Translations under genes and position numbers: made by a program
The notes under the pieces: model-generated
Seen by the model: the letters and a program-made list of their open reading frames with translations, nothing else
What the model was told of the DNA's origin: nothing
Database searches by the model: none
In this document: one piece after another, positions 43,120-50,604 of the stretch
Layout of the letters: every line of letters starts with the position of its first letter
Numbering within the stretch: position 1 is the first letter of the stretch
Assembly (NCBI GenBank): GCA_038320885.1
Contig: JBBQER010000003.1
Location: 17,047-81,046, forward strand
From: JBBQER01 sp038320885
Lineage (GTDB): Bacteria; Actinomycetota; Acidimicrobiia; IMCC26256; PALSA-610
Length of the DNA stretch: 64,000 nucleotides
Direction: 5' to 3'

Positions 43120-44015
43120 GGGAGGTTGAGGAGCTGCTCGGTCTGGGCAATGGTCGCCGGCGGGCGGCCGACTTCGGCGCAGAGTGATGCGGCGGCCGTG
43201 GCTTGCTCGACGTTCGGCGGGCCGCCGTCCCAGTCTTCGATGCCGACGCGGAGGTGCCCACCCCGCTCGAGCGCGGCGCGTGCGAGCGGCGTGTCGAGGA
43301 GCGAGCCGCCGAGCAGGGCCACGGCCCACTCGACGGGTGCGTCGCCGAGCATGGCCAGGAAGAGATCGAGCGCCTCGATGATCGGCGGCGCGCCCCACAG
43401 CGGATCACCACCGCCGAGGTAGCCACCGCCGGCGAAGTAGAACTTCACGAACGTGCCCGGCGGTAGCGCACCCGCGCGGGAGTACGCCAGCACGACTTGC
43501 AGGAAGCCCGGCTCGAAGATCGCGATGCTCGGGCCGAGACCGCGCGCCGTGCACACCTGCATCTCGTACCCGATCTTGGCGAACGTGTTGGTGTACACGA
43601 ACTCGCTCGGCGGTGGAAGTCCGTCGCGACCGGTGCCACCGAGGTTCACCGAGCCGGTGTCGACCGCGCCTTGGCGGACGAGTCCCATGTCGTCGAGCAG
43701 CTCCACGTGGCGGTAGCGGTCTTCGACCGTCTCGCCGAATCCGACGGTCGGGTAGCAGATGATCCCCGGATGTTGCTCGACCACCGGCCGGAACGCGGTC
43801 GCGTACTGCTCGGCCGCCTCTTCGGCGCCGACGACGAGGTCGGGCGCGTGGGTGTGGATGATCGTGGCGCCCGCGTCGACGCACGCGAGCGCGTCCTTGG
43901 CGTGCTCCTCGACGGTGGCGGGAACGTTGGGATTCCGGTGGCGGGTGGTCACGCCGTTGAGCGCGACCTCGAGGATCACGGGAGCATCGGCGGGCGGGTG
44001 GGGACGAGGCGTCAT
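43113..44015 (-). CDS. BKACE family beta-keto acid cleavage enzyme (DUF849)
   Basis: A 300-residue protein from ATG 44015 (MTPRPHPPADAPVILEVALNG). The TIM-barrel family features are VILEVALNGVTTRHRNPNVP, ATIIHTHAPDLVVG with the zinc-ligand His pair, CYPTVGFGETVEDRYRHVE and TGSVNLGGTG. HLRVGIEDWDGGPPNVEQA replaces the more usual R-V-G-x-E-D block. BKACEs (such as 3-keto-5-aminohexanoate cleavage enzyme) condense a beta-keto acid with acetyl-CoA to give acetoacetate and a CoA ester. The actual substrate is unknown. It diverges from the nitronate monooxygenase gene by 19 bases. Confidence 0.85.
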   Translation of the reverse strand: MTPRPHPPADAPVILEVALNGVTTRHRNPNVPATVEEHAKDALACVDAGATIIHTHAPDLVVGAEEAAEQYATAFRPVVEQHPGIICYPTVGFGETVEDRYRHVELLDDMGLVRQGAVDTGSVNLGGTGRDGLPPPSEFVYTNTFAKIGYEMQVCTARGLGPSIAIFEPGFLQVVLAYSRAGALPPGTFVKFYFAGGGYLGGGDPLWGAPPIIEALDLFLAMLGDAPVEWAVALLGGSLLDTPLARAALERGGHLRVGIEDWDGGPPNVEQATAAASLCAEVGRPPATIAQTEQLLNLPT

Positions 44016-44034
44016 GTGGGTAGCGTGCCACGCC

Positions 44035-44964
44035 GTGCGCACCAGAATCACGGAACTTCTCGGAATCGAGCACCCGATCGTGCAGGCCCCGATGGGCTTC
44101 ATCGCCCGGGCCCAGCTCGCTTCGGCGGTGTCGAATGCCGGCGGCCTCGGCATCATCGAGACCTCGTCGGGCCAGCTGAGCGAAGTCCGCGACGAGATCC
44201 AGAAGATGCGCGCGCTCACCGACAAGCCGTTCGGCGTGAACATCGCGCAGCTCTTCGTACGAGACCCGAGCATCGTCGACTTCGTGGCGGAGAACGGCGT
44301 GGCATTCGTCACCACGTCGGCCGGTGATCCCACGAAGTTCACGAGGGCGCTGAAGGACGCGGGCCTCACGGTGTTCCACGTCGTGCCGTCGCTGCGCGGC
44401 GCGTTGAAGGCGGTCGATGCCGGGGTCGACGGGCTGGTCGTCGAAGGCAACGAAGGCGGCGGCTTCAAGGCGCCGACCGGCGCGTCGACGATGGTGTTGC
44501 TACCGCTGATCGCGTCCCGCGTCAACGTGCCGATCATCGCGGCCGGCGGGGTGTGCGACGGTCAGTCGATGGCGGCCGCGCTGGTGCTCGGCGCGGAAGG
44601 CGTGCAGATGGGCACGCGCATGGTGAGCGCGAAGGAGTCTCCGGTGCACGACAACTGGAAGCAACTCATCTGCACGTCGAACGAAGGCGACACGTTGCTG
44701 CTCAACCGGCACGCGCCGCCCGCGTTCCGCGTCTTGCGAACCGCGTTCAGCGAGGCGGCCGAAGGCGAAGATCGCGCCGTGATTCCCAAGTTGGAGTCGG
44801 TGCACGACCTCTACTTCGGCGGCAACATGGAAGCGTCGTTCGCGTTCAGCGGTCAGGTCGCCGGCCGCATCACCGAAGTGATGCCCGTCGCGCAGATCCT
44901 GCGGGAGACGATCGCCGACTGCGAGCAGACGCTCCGCGAGATCTCCACGCGCTTCGCCGGCTGA
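44035..44964 (+). CDS. Nitronate monooxygenase / NPD-like FMN enzyme
   Basis: A 309-residue protein from GTG 44035 (MRTRITELLGIEHPIVQAPM). It is an FMN-binding TIM barrel with IVQAPMGFIARAQLASAVSN, AGGLGIIETSSGQLSEV, and GVNIAQLFVRDPSIVD. Phosphate-binding loops are VEGNEGGGFKAP and VPIIAAGGVCDGQSMAAAL. The family oxidises alkyl nitronates or acts as an enoyl reductase-like or other flavin enzyme; many actinobacterial members lack proven substrates. Divergence from the BKACE gene suggests they could share a catabolic role, which is inference. It converges on the 117-residue protein gene. Confidence 0.8.
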   Translation: MRTRITELLGIEHPIVQAPMGFIARAQLASAVSNAGGLGIIETSSGQLSEVRDEIQKMRALTDKPFGVNIAQLFVRDPSIVDFVAENGVAFVTTSAGDPTKFTRALKDAGLTVFHVVPSLRGALKAVDAGVDGLVVEGNEGGGFKAPTGASTMVLLPLIASRVNVPIIAAGGVCDGQSMAAALVLGAEGVQMGTRMVSAKESPVHDNWKQLICTSNEGDTLLLNRHAPPAFRVLRTAFSEAAEGEDRAVIPKLESVHDLYFGGNMEASFAFSGQVAGRITEVMPVAQILRETIADCEQTLREISTRFAG

Positions 44965-44971
44965 GATCCGG

Positions 44972-45325
44972 TCAGCTGCCGCTGACGTTGTCGAGTCGTT
45001 GGAGAAGGTGATGCGCCGCGAGCTCGATCTCCTTGTGACGCCACTCTGCGGCCCGATACTGGCAGGCGATCAGTCCGCTGCGATGAACGCGGCGAAGGTC
45101 GCCGTAGACGAACCCGTACCGGGCTTTGGTGTCGTCGTTGGCACCGTCATGGAGAGCGAGATGCCACTCGGCGTACTCCTCCCACGAGTGCGACTCCAGG
45201 AACGCGTTCTCCTCGTCGGCGCTGGGCTGACTCTCGCCCCAGTCGCTGTCGAGCACGTACTGACGCGCATCGATGAGGTGCTGCGCTTTCGTGACGGCGT
45301 GATTGTTCACCGAATAGGAAGCCAT
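44972..45325 (-). CDS. Conserved hypothetical protein, 117 residues
   Basis: ATG at 45325 follows the stop of the small membrane protein by four bases on the minus strand, so the two appear co-transcribed. The protein is acidic, without TM or signal. It contains RQYVLDSDWGESQPSADEEN, then HSWEEYAEWHLALHDGANDD and RYGFVYGDLRRVHRSGLIAC; the WHLALHDGAND-like core looks like a conserved actinobacterial family seen in many genomes, but no function is known to me. It ends in a helix EIELAAHHLLQRLDNV. Confidence 0.6.
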   Translation of the reverse strand: MASYSVNNHAVTKAQHLIDARQYVLDSDWGESQPSADEENAFLESHSWEEYAEWHLALHDGANDDTKARYGFVYGDLRRVHRSGLIACQYRAAEWRHKEIELAAHHLLQRLDNVSGS

Positions 45326-45329
45326 CCCG

Positions 45330-45500
45330 TCATTTTGCCGGTCGCAGGAGAACGACGCCGAAGAGGATCGCGAACGCCCCGATCACGGCCCACAGGGCCT
45401 CGCCGCTCATGAACGAGCCGCCGATCCATCCGACACCTTGACCGAACCAGATCACGCCCACGATGCAGAGCACCACTCCGGCGATCAGTCGTGTCCTCAC
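45330..45500 (-). CDS. Small two-TM membrane protein, 56 residues
   Basis: An unlisted-size gene from GTG 45500 to TGA 45330. The reading is MRTRLIAGVVLCIVGVIWFG then QGVGWIGGSFMSGEALWAVI and a second hydrophobic segment GAFAILFGVVLLRPAK. Two TM helices separated by a short Gly-rich loop with GQGVG-x-IGGSFM are typical of a small actinobacterial family. Function unknown. It is followed four bases later by the 117-residue gene and lies divergent from zwf, with a 120-base gap for both promoters. Confidence 0.7.
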   Translation of the reverse strand: MRTRLIAGVVLCIVGVIWFGQGVGWIGGSFMSGEALWAVIGAFAILFGVVLLRPAK

Positions 45501-45620
45501 TCGTGCCTCCCGTGAACACCGCTTGAACGGTCGGTTTCGAGGCGGACGTTAGGTCGGCACCCTCCGCTCAGAGAGTTACCCTGGGCTGCCGATGAGAGCG
45601 GGCACGTTCCCGCTGGGCGG

Positions 45621-47126
45621 ATGTTCATAGGGGTCGCCGAGATGCACGAGCCCACCGACATCAATTCGAACCTGATCAAGCCGCTCCGGCCGCACGTGAT
45701 GGTGCTGTTCGGTGCCACCGGCGACCTCGCGCGGCGCAAGCTCCTGCCCGGCATGTTCCACCTCTCGCAAGCGGGCCTGTTGCCCGACTGCCGCATCGTC
45801 GGATCGTCGCTCGACGAACTCGACGACGAGGGCTTCCGCCTGTTCGCCCGCGCCGCGCTCGACGAGTTCTCCCACCACGGCGTGCCCGACGACGAGTGGG
45901 ACGCGTTCGCGGCGCGGCTCTTCTTCGTCTCCCAGTCGGCGGGGAACGACGTGCTCGCGAAGGTCGTGGCCGAGCTGGAAGACGAGCTCGGCGGTGACGT
46001 CGCCCGTCTCCACTACCTCAGTGTTCCTCCCGCGGCGGCGACCGAGGTGGTGCGGAGTCTCGGAGAGGTCGGCTTGGCCGAGCGGGCGCGCATCATCATG
46101 GAGAAGCCGTTTGGTACGAACCTCGCGAGCGCGGTGAAGCTGAACGACTCGCTGCACCAGACCTTCGACGAGAGCCAGATCTTCCGCATCGACCACTTCC
46201 TCGGGAAGGAAGCCGCGCTCAACATCCTTGCGTTCCGATTCGCGAACGGGCTGTTCGAGCCGATCTGGAACCGTCAGCACATCGCGCACGTGCAGATCGA
46301 CGTGCCGGAGACGCTCGCGATCGGCCAGCGCATCGGGTTCTACGAGAAGACCGGCGCGTACCGCGACATGGTCGTGAACCACCTGTTTCAAGTACTCGCG
46401 TTCATGGCGATGGAACCGCCGACCGCGCTCGAGCCGCAGTCGATCGGTGAGGAGAAGAACAAGGTGTTCCGGTCTCTGAGTCCGATCGAGCCGTCGCAGG
46501 TCGTGCGCGGGCAGTACGAGGGCTACCTCGACGAGCCGGGCGTGTCGCCGCACTCGGAGACCGAGACGTTCGTCGCGCTCCGGTGCGAGATCGACAACTG
46601 GCGCTGGGCGGGTGTGCCCTTCTACCTCCGCACCGGCAAGCGCATGGCGCAAGGCGCGCGCATCATCTCGATCGCGTTCCGCGAGCCGCCCAAGAGCATG
46701 TTCCCCGCCGGTTCCGGAGTCGGTGCGCACGGTCCCGACCACCTCACCTTCGATCTCGCCGACGCGTCGCGGCTCTCGCTCTCGTTCTACGGCAAGCGTC
46801 CGGGGACCGGCATGCGGCTCGACAAGCAGAGTCTGCAGTTCGCGTTGCACGAGACCGGCCGTACGACCGACCTGCTCGAGGCGTACGAGCGGTTGATCTA
46901 CGACGCCATGAGCGGGGACCACACGCTGTTCACGAGCGCCGACGGCATCGAGAAGTTGTGGGAACGGTCGAGCCCGCTCCTCGAGAACCCTCCGCCGGTG
47001 CGGCCGTACCCGCCGGGCTCCTGGGGACCGAACGCGATTCACCAGCTGATCGCGCCCGACGCGTGGCGTCTCCCGTTCGAGCGGGCCTGGCGCGCGCCGC
47101 GCCCCGTGGATCGCGTGCTGCCCTAG
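45621..47126 (+). CDS. zwf: Glucose-6-phosphate 1-dehydrogenase
   Basis: A 501-residue protein from ATG 45621; ATG 45642 (MHEPTD) is an alternative start. It has the NADP-binding VLFGATGDLARRKLLPGMF near residue 29, the active-site FRIDHFLGKEAALNI near residue 188, MEKPFGTNL before it and RTGKRM near residue 340. It oxidises glucose 6-phosphate to 6-phosphogluconolactone, making NADPH at the entry of the oxidative pentose phosphate path. No other pathway gene is adjacent, so it stands alone here. Length and motifs are complete. Confidence 0.93.
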   Translation: MFIGVAEMHEPTDINSNLIKPLRPHVMVLFGATGDLARRKLLPGMFHLSQAGLLPDCRIVGSSLDELDDEGFRLFARAALDEFSHHGVPDDEWDAFAARLFFVSQSAGNDVLAKVVAELEDELGGDVARLHYLSVPPAAATEVVRSLGEVGLAERARIIMEKPFGTNLASAVKLNDSLHQTFDESQIFRIDHFLGKEAALNILAFRFANGLFEPIWNRQHIAHVQIDVPETLAIGQRIGFYEKTGAYRDMVVNHLFQVLAFMAMEPPTALEPQSIGEEKNKVFRSLSPIEPSQVVRGQYEGYLDEPGVSPHSETETFVALRCEIDNWRWAGVPFYLRTGKRMAQGARIISIAFREPPKSMFPAGSGVGAHGPDHLTFDLADASRLSLSFYGKRPGTGMRLDKQSLQFALHETGRTTDLLEAYERLIYDAMSGDHTLFTSADGIEKLWERSSPLLENPPPVRPYPPGSWGPNAIHQLIAPDAWRLPFERAWRAPRPVDRVLP

Positions 47127-47213
47127 CCGGCTCTGCCGGTCGAGGTGTGCCGGTAGTCTGCGCCGCCGTCAGGCGCGACGCGACGGAGCCAATGCGGCAC
47201 CAGGGGAGCAAGC

Positions 47214-49532
47214 ATGCCCACATCCGGCTCGATCCTCGGGAATCCCGTCCGGCGCCGGGAGGACCCCGACATCCTCACCGGCCGGACCCGGTACTTCGAC
47301 GACCTGCCGATCGCCGGGATGGCCCACGTCGCCTTCGTCCGCTCGACGATCGCGCACGCCGCGATCGAGGGCATCGACACGAGTGGCGCCGTCTCGATGC
47401 CGGGTGTGGTCGCCGTGTACACCGCTGACGATCTCGATCTTCCCGATCACCACGGCTTCATGATGTTGCCGACCACGATGAATCGTCCGCCGCTCGCGCG
47501 CGACCGGGTGCGCTTCGTCGGCGACATCGTCGCGATGGTCATCGCGGAGACCAAGGCCGAGGCCGTCGACGCCGCGGAAGCGGTGATCGTCGACTACGAC
47601 CCGCTCCCGGTCGTCGTCGACATGGAAGCCGCGCTCCTCCCCGACGCGCCGATCGTGTTCGACGCGCAGGGATCGAACGTCGCCAACGGCATGGGGACCG
47701 GACCGGTCGAGGGCGTCCTCGACGACGCCGACGTCGTCATCACGGCGCGCATCGTGAACCAACGCGTCGCGCCGGTGCCGATGGAGCCCGCGGGAATCGT
47801 GGCGGTTCCCGGCGAGCCCGCGGGCGGACTGACGTTCTACGCCGCGACGCAAGGTCCGCACGGCGTGCGCGACGAGCTCGCGGCGAAGCTCGGGCTCGAT
47901 CCCGAAGTGGTGCGCGGCGCGAACGCGGCAGTGGGCGGCGGCTTCGGCGCCAAGGCGGGGATGATCGTCGAATACCTCATGGTCTCCAAGGCCGCGCTGC
48001 TCCTCGGCCGCCCGGTGAAGTGGACCGAGACCCGCTCCGAGAACATGGTCGCGATGTGGCACGGCCGCGGCCACATTCACTACGTCGAGATGGGCTTGAA
48101 GCGCGACGGCACCATCACGGGGATGCGCGTGCGCACCGTCGCCGACGCGGGCGCGTACCCGGCGGTCGGCGCGTTCCTCCCGTTCTTCACGCAGATGATG
48201 TCGCAGAACGTGTACATCGTCCCGAAGATCGAGTTCAACTGGCAGGCCGCGGTTACCAACACCACGCCGGTCGCGGCATACCGCGGCGCCGGTCGCCCGG
48301 AGGCGATTCACCTCGTCGAGCGGACGCTCGACATGGCGGCCGACGAGCTTCACATCGACCCGGTCGAGATCCGCCGCAAGAACTTCATCCCTCCGGAGGC
48401 GTTCCCGTTTCTCACGGTCACGGGATTGGGCGCGACCTACGACAGTGGCGAGTACGCGAAGGCGCTCGACGTCGCCGTCGACAAGGCCGGCTACGCGCAG
48501 CTCCTCGTCGAGCAGGCCCAGCGGCGCGAGCGCGGCGACACGAAGCTGCTCGGTATCGGCGTGGCGTCGTACCTCGAGATCAGCGCGCCGCTCACGTTCA
48601 ACCGCGAGTACGGCAAAGTCGAGATCGAGGACGACGGGACCGTGACCGCGCGCGTCGGTACCAGCGCGCACGGCCAGGGTCACGAGACGACGTTCGCCAT
48701 GATCATCAGCGACGCGCTCGGCGTGCCCATGGAAAACGTGCGCGTCCTGCACTCCGACACGGCCACGGTCTTGCGCGGTGGCGGCACCGGCGGGTCGCGT
48801 TCGCTCCAGATCGGCGGCAGCGCGCTGTTCCAGGCGAGCGAGGAGGTGCTCGCGCAGGCGAAGCAGCTCGCGGCGCACATGCTCGAGGCGAGCGCCGATG
48901 ACATCGTGATCGGCGAGGGTGGGCTGCAGGTCGCCGGTGTACCTGCGAGCACGTTGTCATGGGTCGATCTCGCGGGCGCGGTGAAGAATCCGGCGCGTCG
49001 CCCCGAGGGCATGGCCGAACGCCTGCAGCACGAGCTCGACTACGTATCCGACGGGTCGTCGTTCCCGTTCGGCTCGCACATCGCCGTGGTCGAGGTCGAC
49101 GCCGAAACCGGGAAGGTCGAGCTGATCCGCCACATTGCGGTCGATGACTGCGGCAAGATCGTCAACCCGTTGCTCGTCGCCGGTCAACAGCACGGTGGGA
49201 TCGGCCAGGGTGTCGCGCAGGCCTTGTACGAATCGGTGCAGTACGACGAAGACGGCAACCCGATCACCGCGAACTTGATGGACTACGCGATGCCGTCGGC
49301 CGCGGAGTTGCCCTCTTACGAGGTGTTCAACACCGAGACGCCGAGCCCGCACAACCCGCTCGGCGCCAAGGGCATCGGCGAGTCGGCGACGCTCGGCTCG
49401 ACACCCGCCGTGCACAACGCGATCGTCGACGCGGTCTCGCATCTCGGGATCACCCACATCGACATGCCGTGCACCGCCGAGCGGGTCTGGCGCGCGATGC
49501 AGTCCGCCTCTAGGGAAGCAGCCCGCGGCTAG
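47214..49532 (+). CDS. Xanthine dehydrogenase-family molybdopterin subunit (form II CoxL-like), stand-alone
   Basis: A 772-residue protein behind GGGGAGCAAGC and ATG 47214. It has the N-terminal hammerhead part (GNPVRRREDPDILTGRTRYF) and ATQGPHGVRDELAAKLGL, VGGGFGAKAGMIVEY and TPVAAYRGAGRPEAIHLVER. The AYRGAGR motif is that of form II CoxL-like proteins, not the AYxCSFR of true form I CO dehydrogenase. The terminal GAKGIGESATLGSTPAVHNA with Glu is the catalytic base region. The partner FAD and 2Fe-2S subunits are not adjacent, so it must recruit subunits from elsewhere. mec follows by one base. Confidence 0.85.
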   Translation: MPTSGSILGNPVRRREDPDILTGRTRYFDDLPIAGMAHVAFVRSTIAHAAIEGIDTSGAVSMPGVVAVYTADDLDLPDHHGFMMLPTTMNRPPLARDRVRFVGDIVAMVIAETKAEAVDAAEAVIVDYDPLPVVVDMEAALLPDAPIVFDAQGSNVANGMGTGPVEGVLDDADVVITARIVNQRVAPVPMEPAGIVAVPGEPAGGLTFYAATQGPHGVRDELAAKLGLDPEVVRGANAAVGGGFGAKAGMIVEYLMVSKAALLLGRPVKWTETRSENMVAMWHGRGHIHYVEMGLKRDGTITGMRVRTVADAGAYPAVGAFLPFFTQMMSQNVYIVPKIEFNWQAAVTNTTPVAAYRGAGRPEAIHLVERTLDMAADELHIDPVEIRRKNFIPPEAFPFLTVTGLGATYDSGEYAKALDVAVDKAGYAQLLVEQAQRRERGDTKLLGIGVASYLEISAPLTFNREYGKVEIEDDGTVTARVGTSAHGQGHETTFAMIISDALGVPMENVRVLHSDTATVLRGGGTGGSRSLQIGGSALFQASEEVLAQAKQLAAHMLEASADDIVIGEGGLQVAGVPASTLSWVDLAGAVKNPARRPEGMAERLQHELDYVSDGSSFPFGSHIAVVEVDAETGKVELIRHIAVDDCGKIVNPLLVAGQQHGGIGQGVAQALYESVQYDEDGNPITANLMDYAMPSAAELPSYEVFNTETPSPHNPLGAKGIGESATLGSTPAVHNAIVDAVSHLGITHIDMPCTAERVWRAMQSASREAARG

Positions 49533-49973
49533 ATGAGCCTGGCCGCGTCGACGCTGCGGCTCACGGAGTCGCAGTACGCCATGATCATCGGCAACGTCTA
49601 CGACGGCTTGCCCAATGAGGCGTGCGGACTGCTGATCGGGCCGTGGGCTGCCGACGGCCGGCCGACCGGTGTGATCTCGAAAGCGTGGCCGTGCCGGAAC
49701 GCGGCGGCGTCGGCCGTCGTCTACACCGTCGACGGCCGTGACTATCTCGCCGCGTCGCGCGCTGCCGAAGCGCTCGGTCACGAGATCGTCGGCGTGTGGC
49801 ACAGCCATACGCACACCGAGGCCTACCCGTCGCCCACCGACGTGCGCCAGGCGGTCGACCCCGCGTGGTGGTACCCGATCGTGAGCCTCCGGGACGGCGA
49901 ACCCAGGCTCCGGGCCTACCGCATCGTCGCCGGCGAGATCACCGAGCATCCCATCGTCCTCGACCGCGGCTGA
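49533..49973 (+). CDS. mec: M67-family JAMM metallopeptidase (Mec)
   Basis: A 146-residue protein. The JAMM zinc motif is complete: Glu29 in PNEACGLLIG and His90-x-His92 with Ser100-x-x-Asp103 in VWHSHTHTEAYPSPTD. In mycobacteria Mec cuts cysteine from the C-terminus of CysO after CysM has added it. Both cysO and cysM are just downstream here, split from mec by a sigma factor and a beta-propeller gene. It follows the CoxL-like gene with no intergenic space, so it could also be read from that promoter. Confidence 0.85.
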   Translation: MSLAASTLRLTESQYAMIIGNVYDGLPNEACGLLIGPWAADGRPTGVISKAWPCRNAAASAVVYTVDGRDYLAASRAAEALGHEIVGVWHSHTHTEAYPSPTDVRQAVDPAWWYPIVSLRDGEPRLRAYRIVAGEITEHPIVLDRG

Positions 49974-49985
49974 GCGGCGCATCGT

Positions 49986-50036
49986 CGTTCATTTTGCGAA
50001 CGCCGCCGAAAAGCGCGTTGAAATGCAAAATGAACG
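49986..50036. repeat. Palindromic intergenic element, copy B
   Basis: Perfect 12-base arms CGTTCATTTTGC (49986-49997) and GCAAAATGAACG (50025-50036) surround a 27-base centre with an inner AACGC/GCGTT pair and the block CCGAAAAGCGCG. Its order of blocks matches copy A at 7454-7502 read on the other strand. It sits between mec and the sigma factor gene, upstream of the chosen sigma start. It may be a dispersed repeat, an mRNA hairpin or an operator. Confidence 0.65.
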
Positions 50037-50070
50037 GCAACCTTCCGCCGGGTCGGCGCGTCTGTGCAAC

Positions 50071-50604
50071 ATGGCGGGTGTATCGACCGAGGACGGGCGG
50101 GTGGAGGTGCCCGGCCCGGCGCGTGATTCCTCGTTCGCCGAGCTGTTCGCCAAGCACTACGCGCCCGTGCTGAGGCTCGCCGCACTGCTCGAAGGCGACC
50201 CGACCCGGGCCGAGGACGCGGTGTGCGACGCGTTCGCCCGCGTGTACGGCCGCCTCCGGCGAGGTGGCGTCGAAGACGCAACGCCCTACCTCCGGCAGGC
50301 CGTCGTGAACGCGGTGCGCGGCGGTTGGCGCCGCCGCCAGGTCGAACGCCGGCACGCGAGCGCGTTCGAGGCCGATACCTCTACGCCGCCGTTCGAATTG
50401 GAAGTGGTCGAGCGCGACGAAGTGTGGACCGCGCTCAAACGCCTACCTCCCGGCCAACGGCGCGTCGTCGTGCTGCGTTACTACGAGGATCTCCCGGAGG
50501 CGGAAGTCGCGCGCCTGCTGCGCGTGAAGGTCGGAACGATCAAGTCCCAAGCGGCGAAGGGCCTCGCCGCGCTCCACTCGATCCTCGAGGTGCGCGATGG
50601 ATGA
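50071..50604 (+). CDS. SigE-family/ECF RNA polymerase sigma factor
   Basis: The protein is 177 residues from ATG 50071; an earlier in-frame ATG at 50023 lies inside the palindrome and was not chosen. Region 2 is DSSFAELFAKHYAPVLRLAA, AEDAVCDAFARVYGRLRRGG and YLRQAVVNAVRGGWRRRQVE. Region 4 is WTALKRLPPGQRRVVVLRYY then VARLLRVKVGTIKSQAAKGL, a helix-turn-helix that should read the -35 box. It is a regulator of extracytoplasmic-function type. Its stop overlaps the start of the beta-propeller gene by eight bases, marking that protein as the likely anti-sigma or sensor. Neighbours belong to the mec/cysO/cysM set. Confidence 0.85.
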   Translation: MAGVSTEDGRVEVPGPARDSSFAELFAKHYAPVLRLAALLEGDPTRAEDAVCDAFARVYGRLRRGGVEDATPYLRQAVVNAVRGGWRRRQVERRHASAFEADTSTPPFELEVVERDEVWTALKRLPPGQRRVVVLRYYEDLPEAEVARLLRVKVGTIKSQAAKGLAALHSILEVRDG

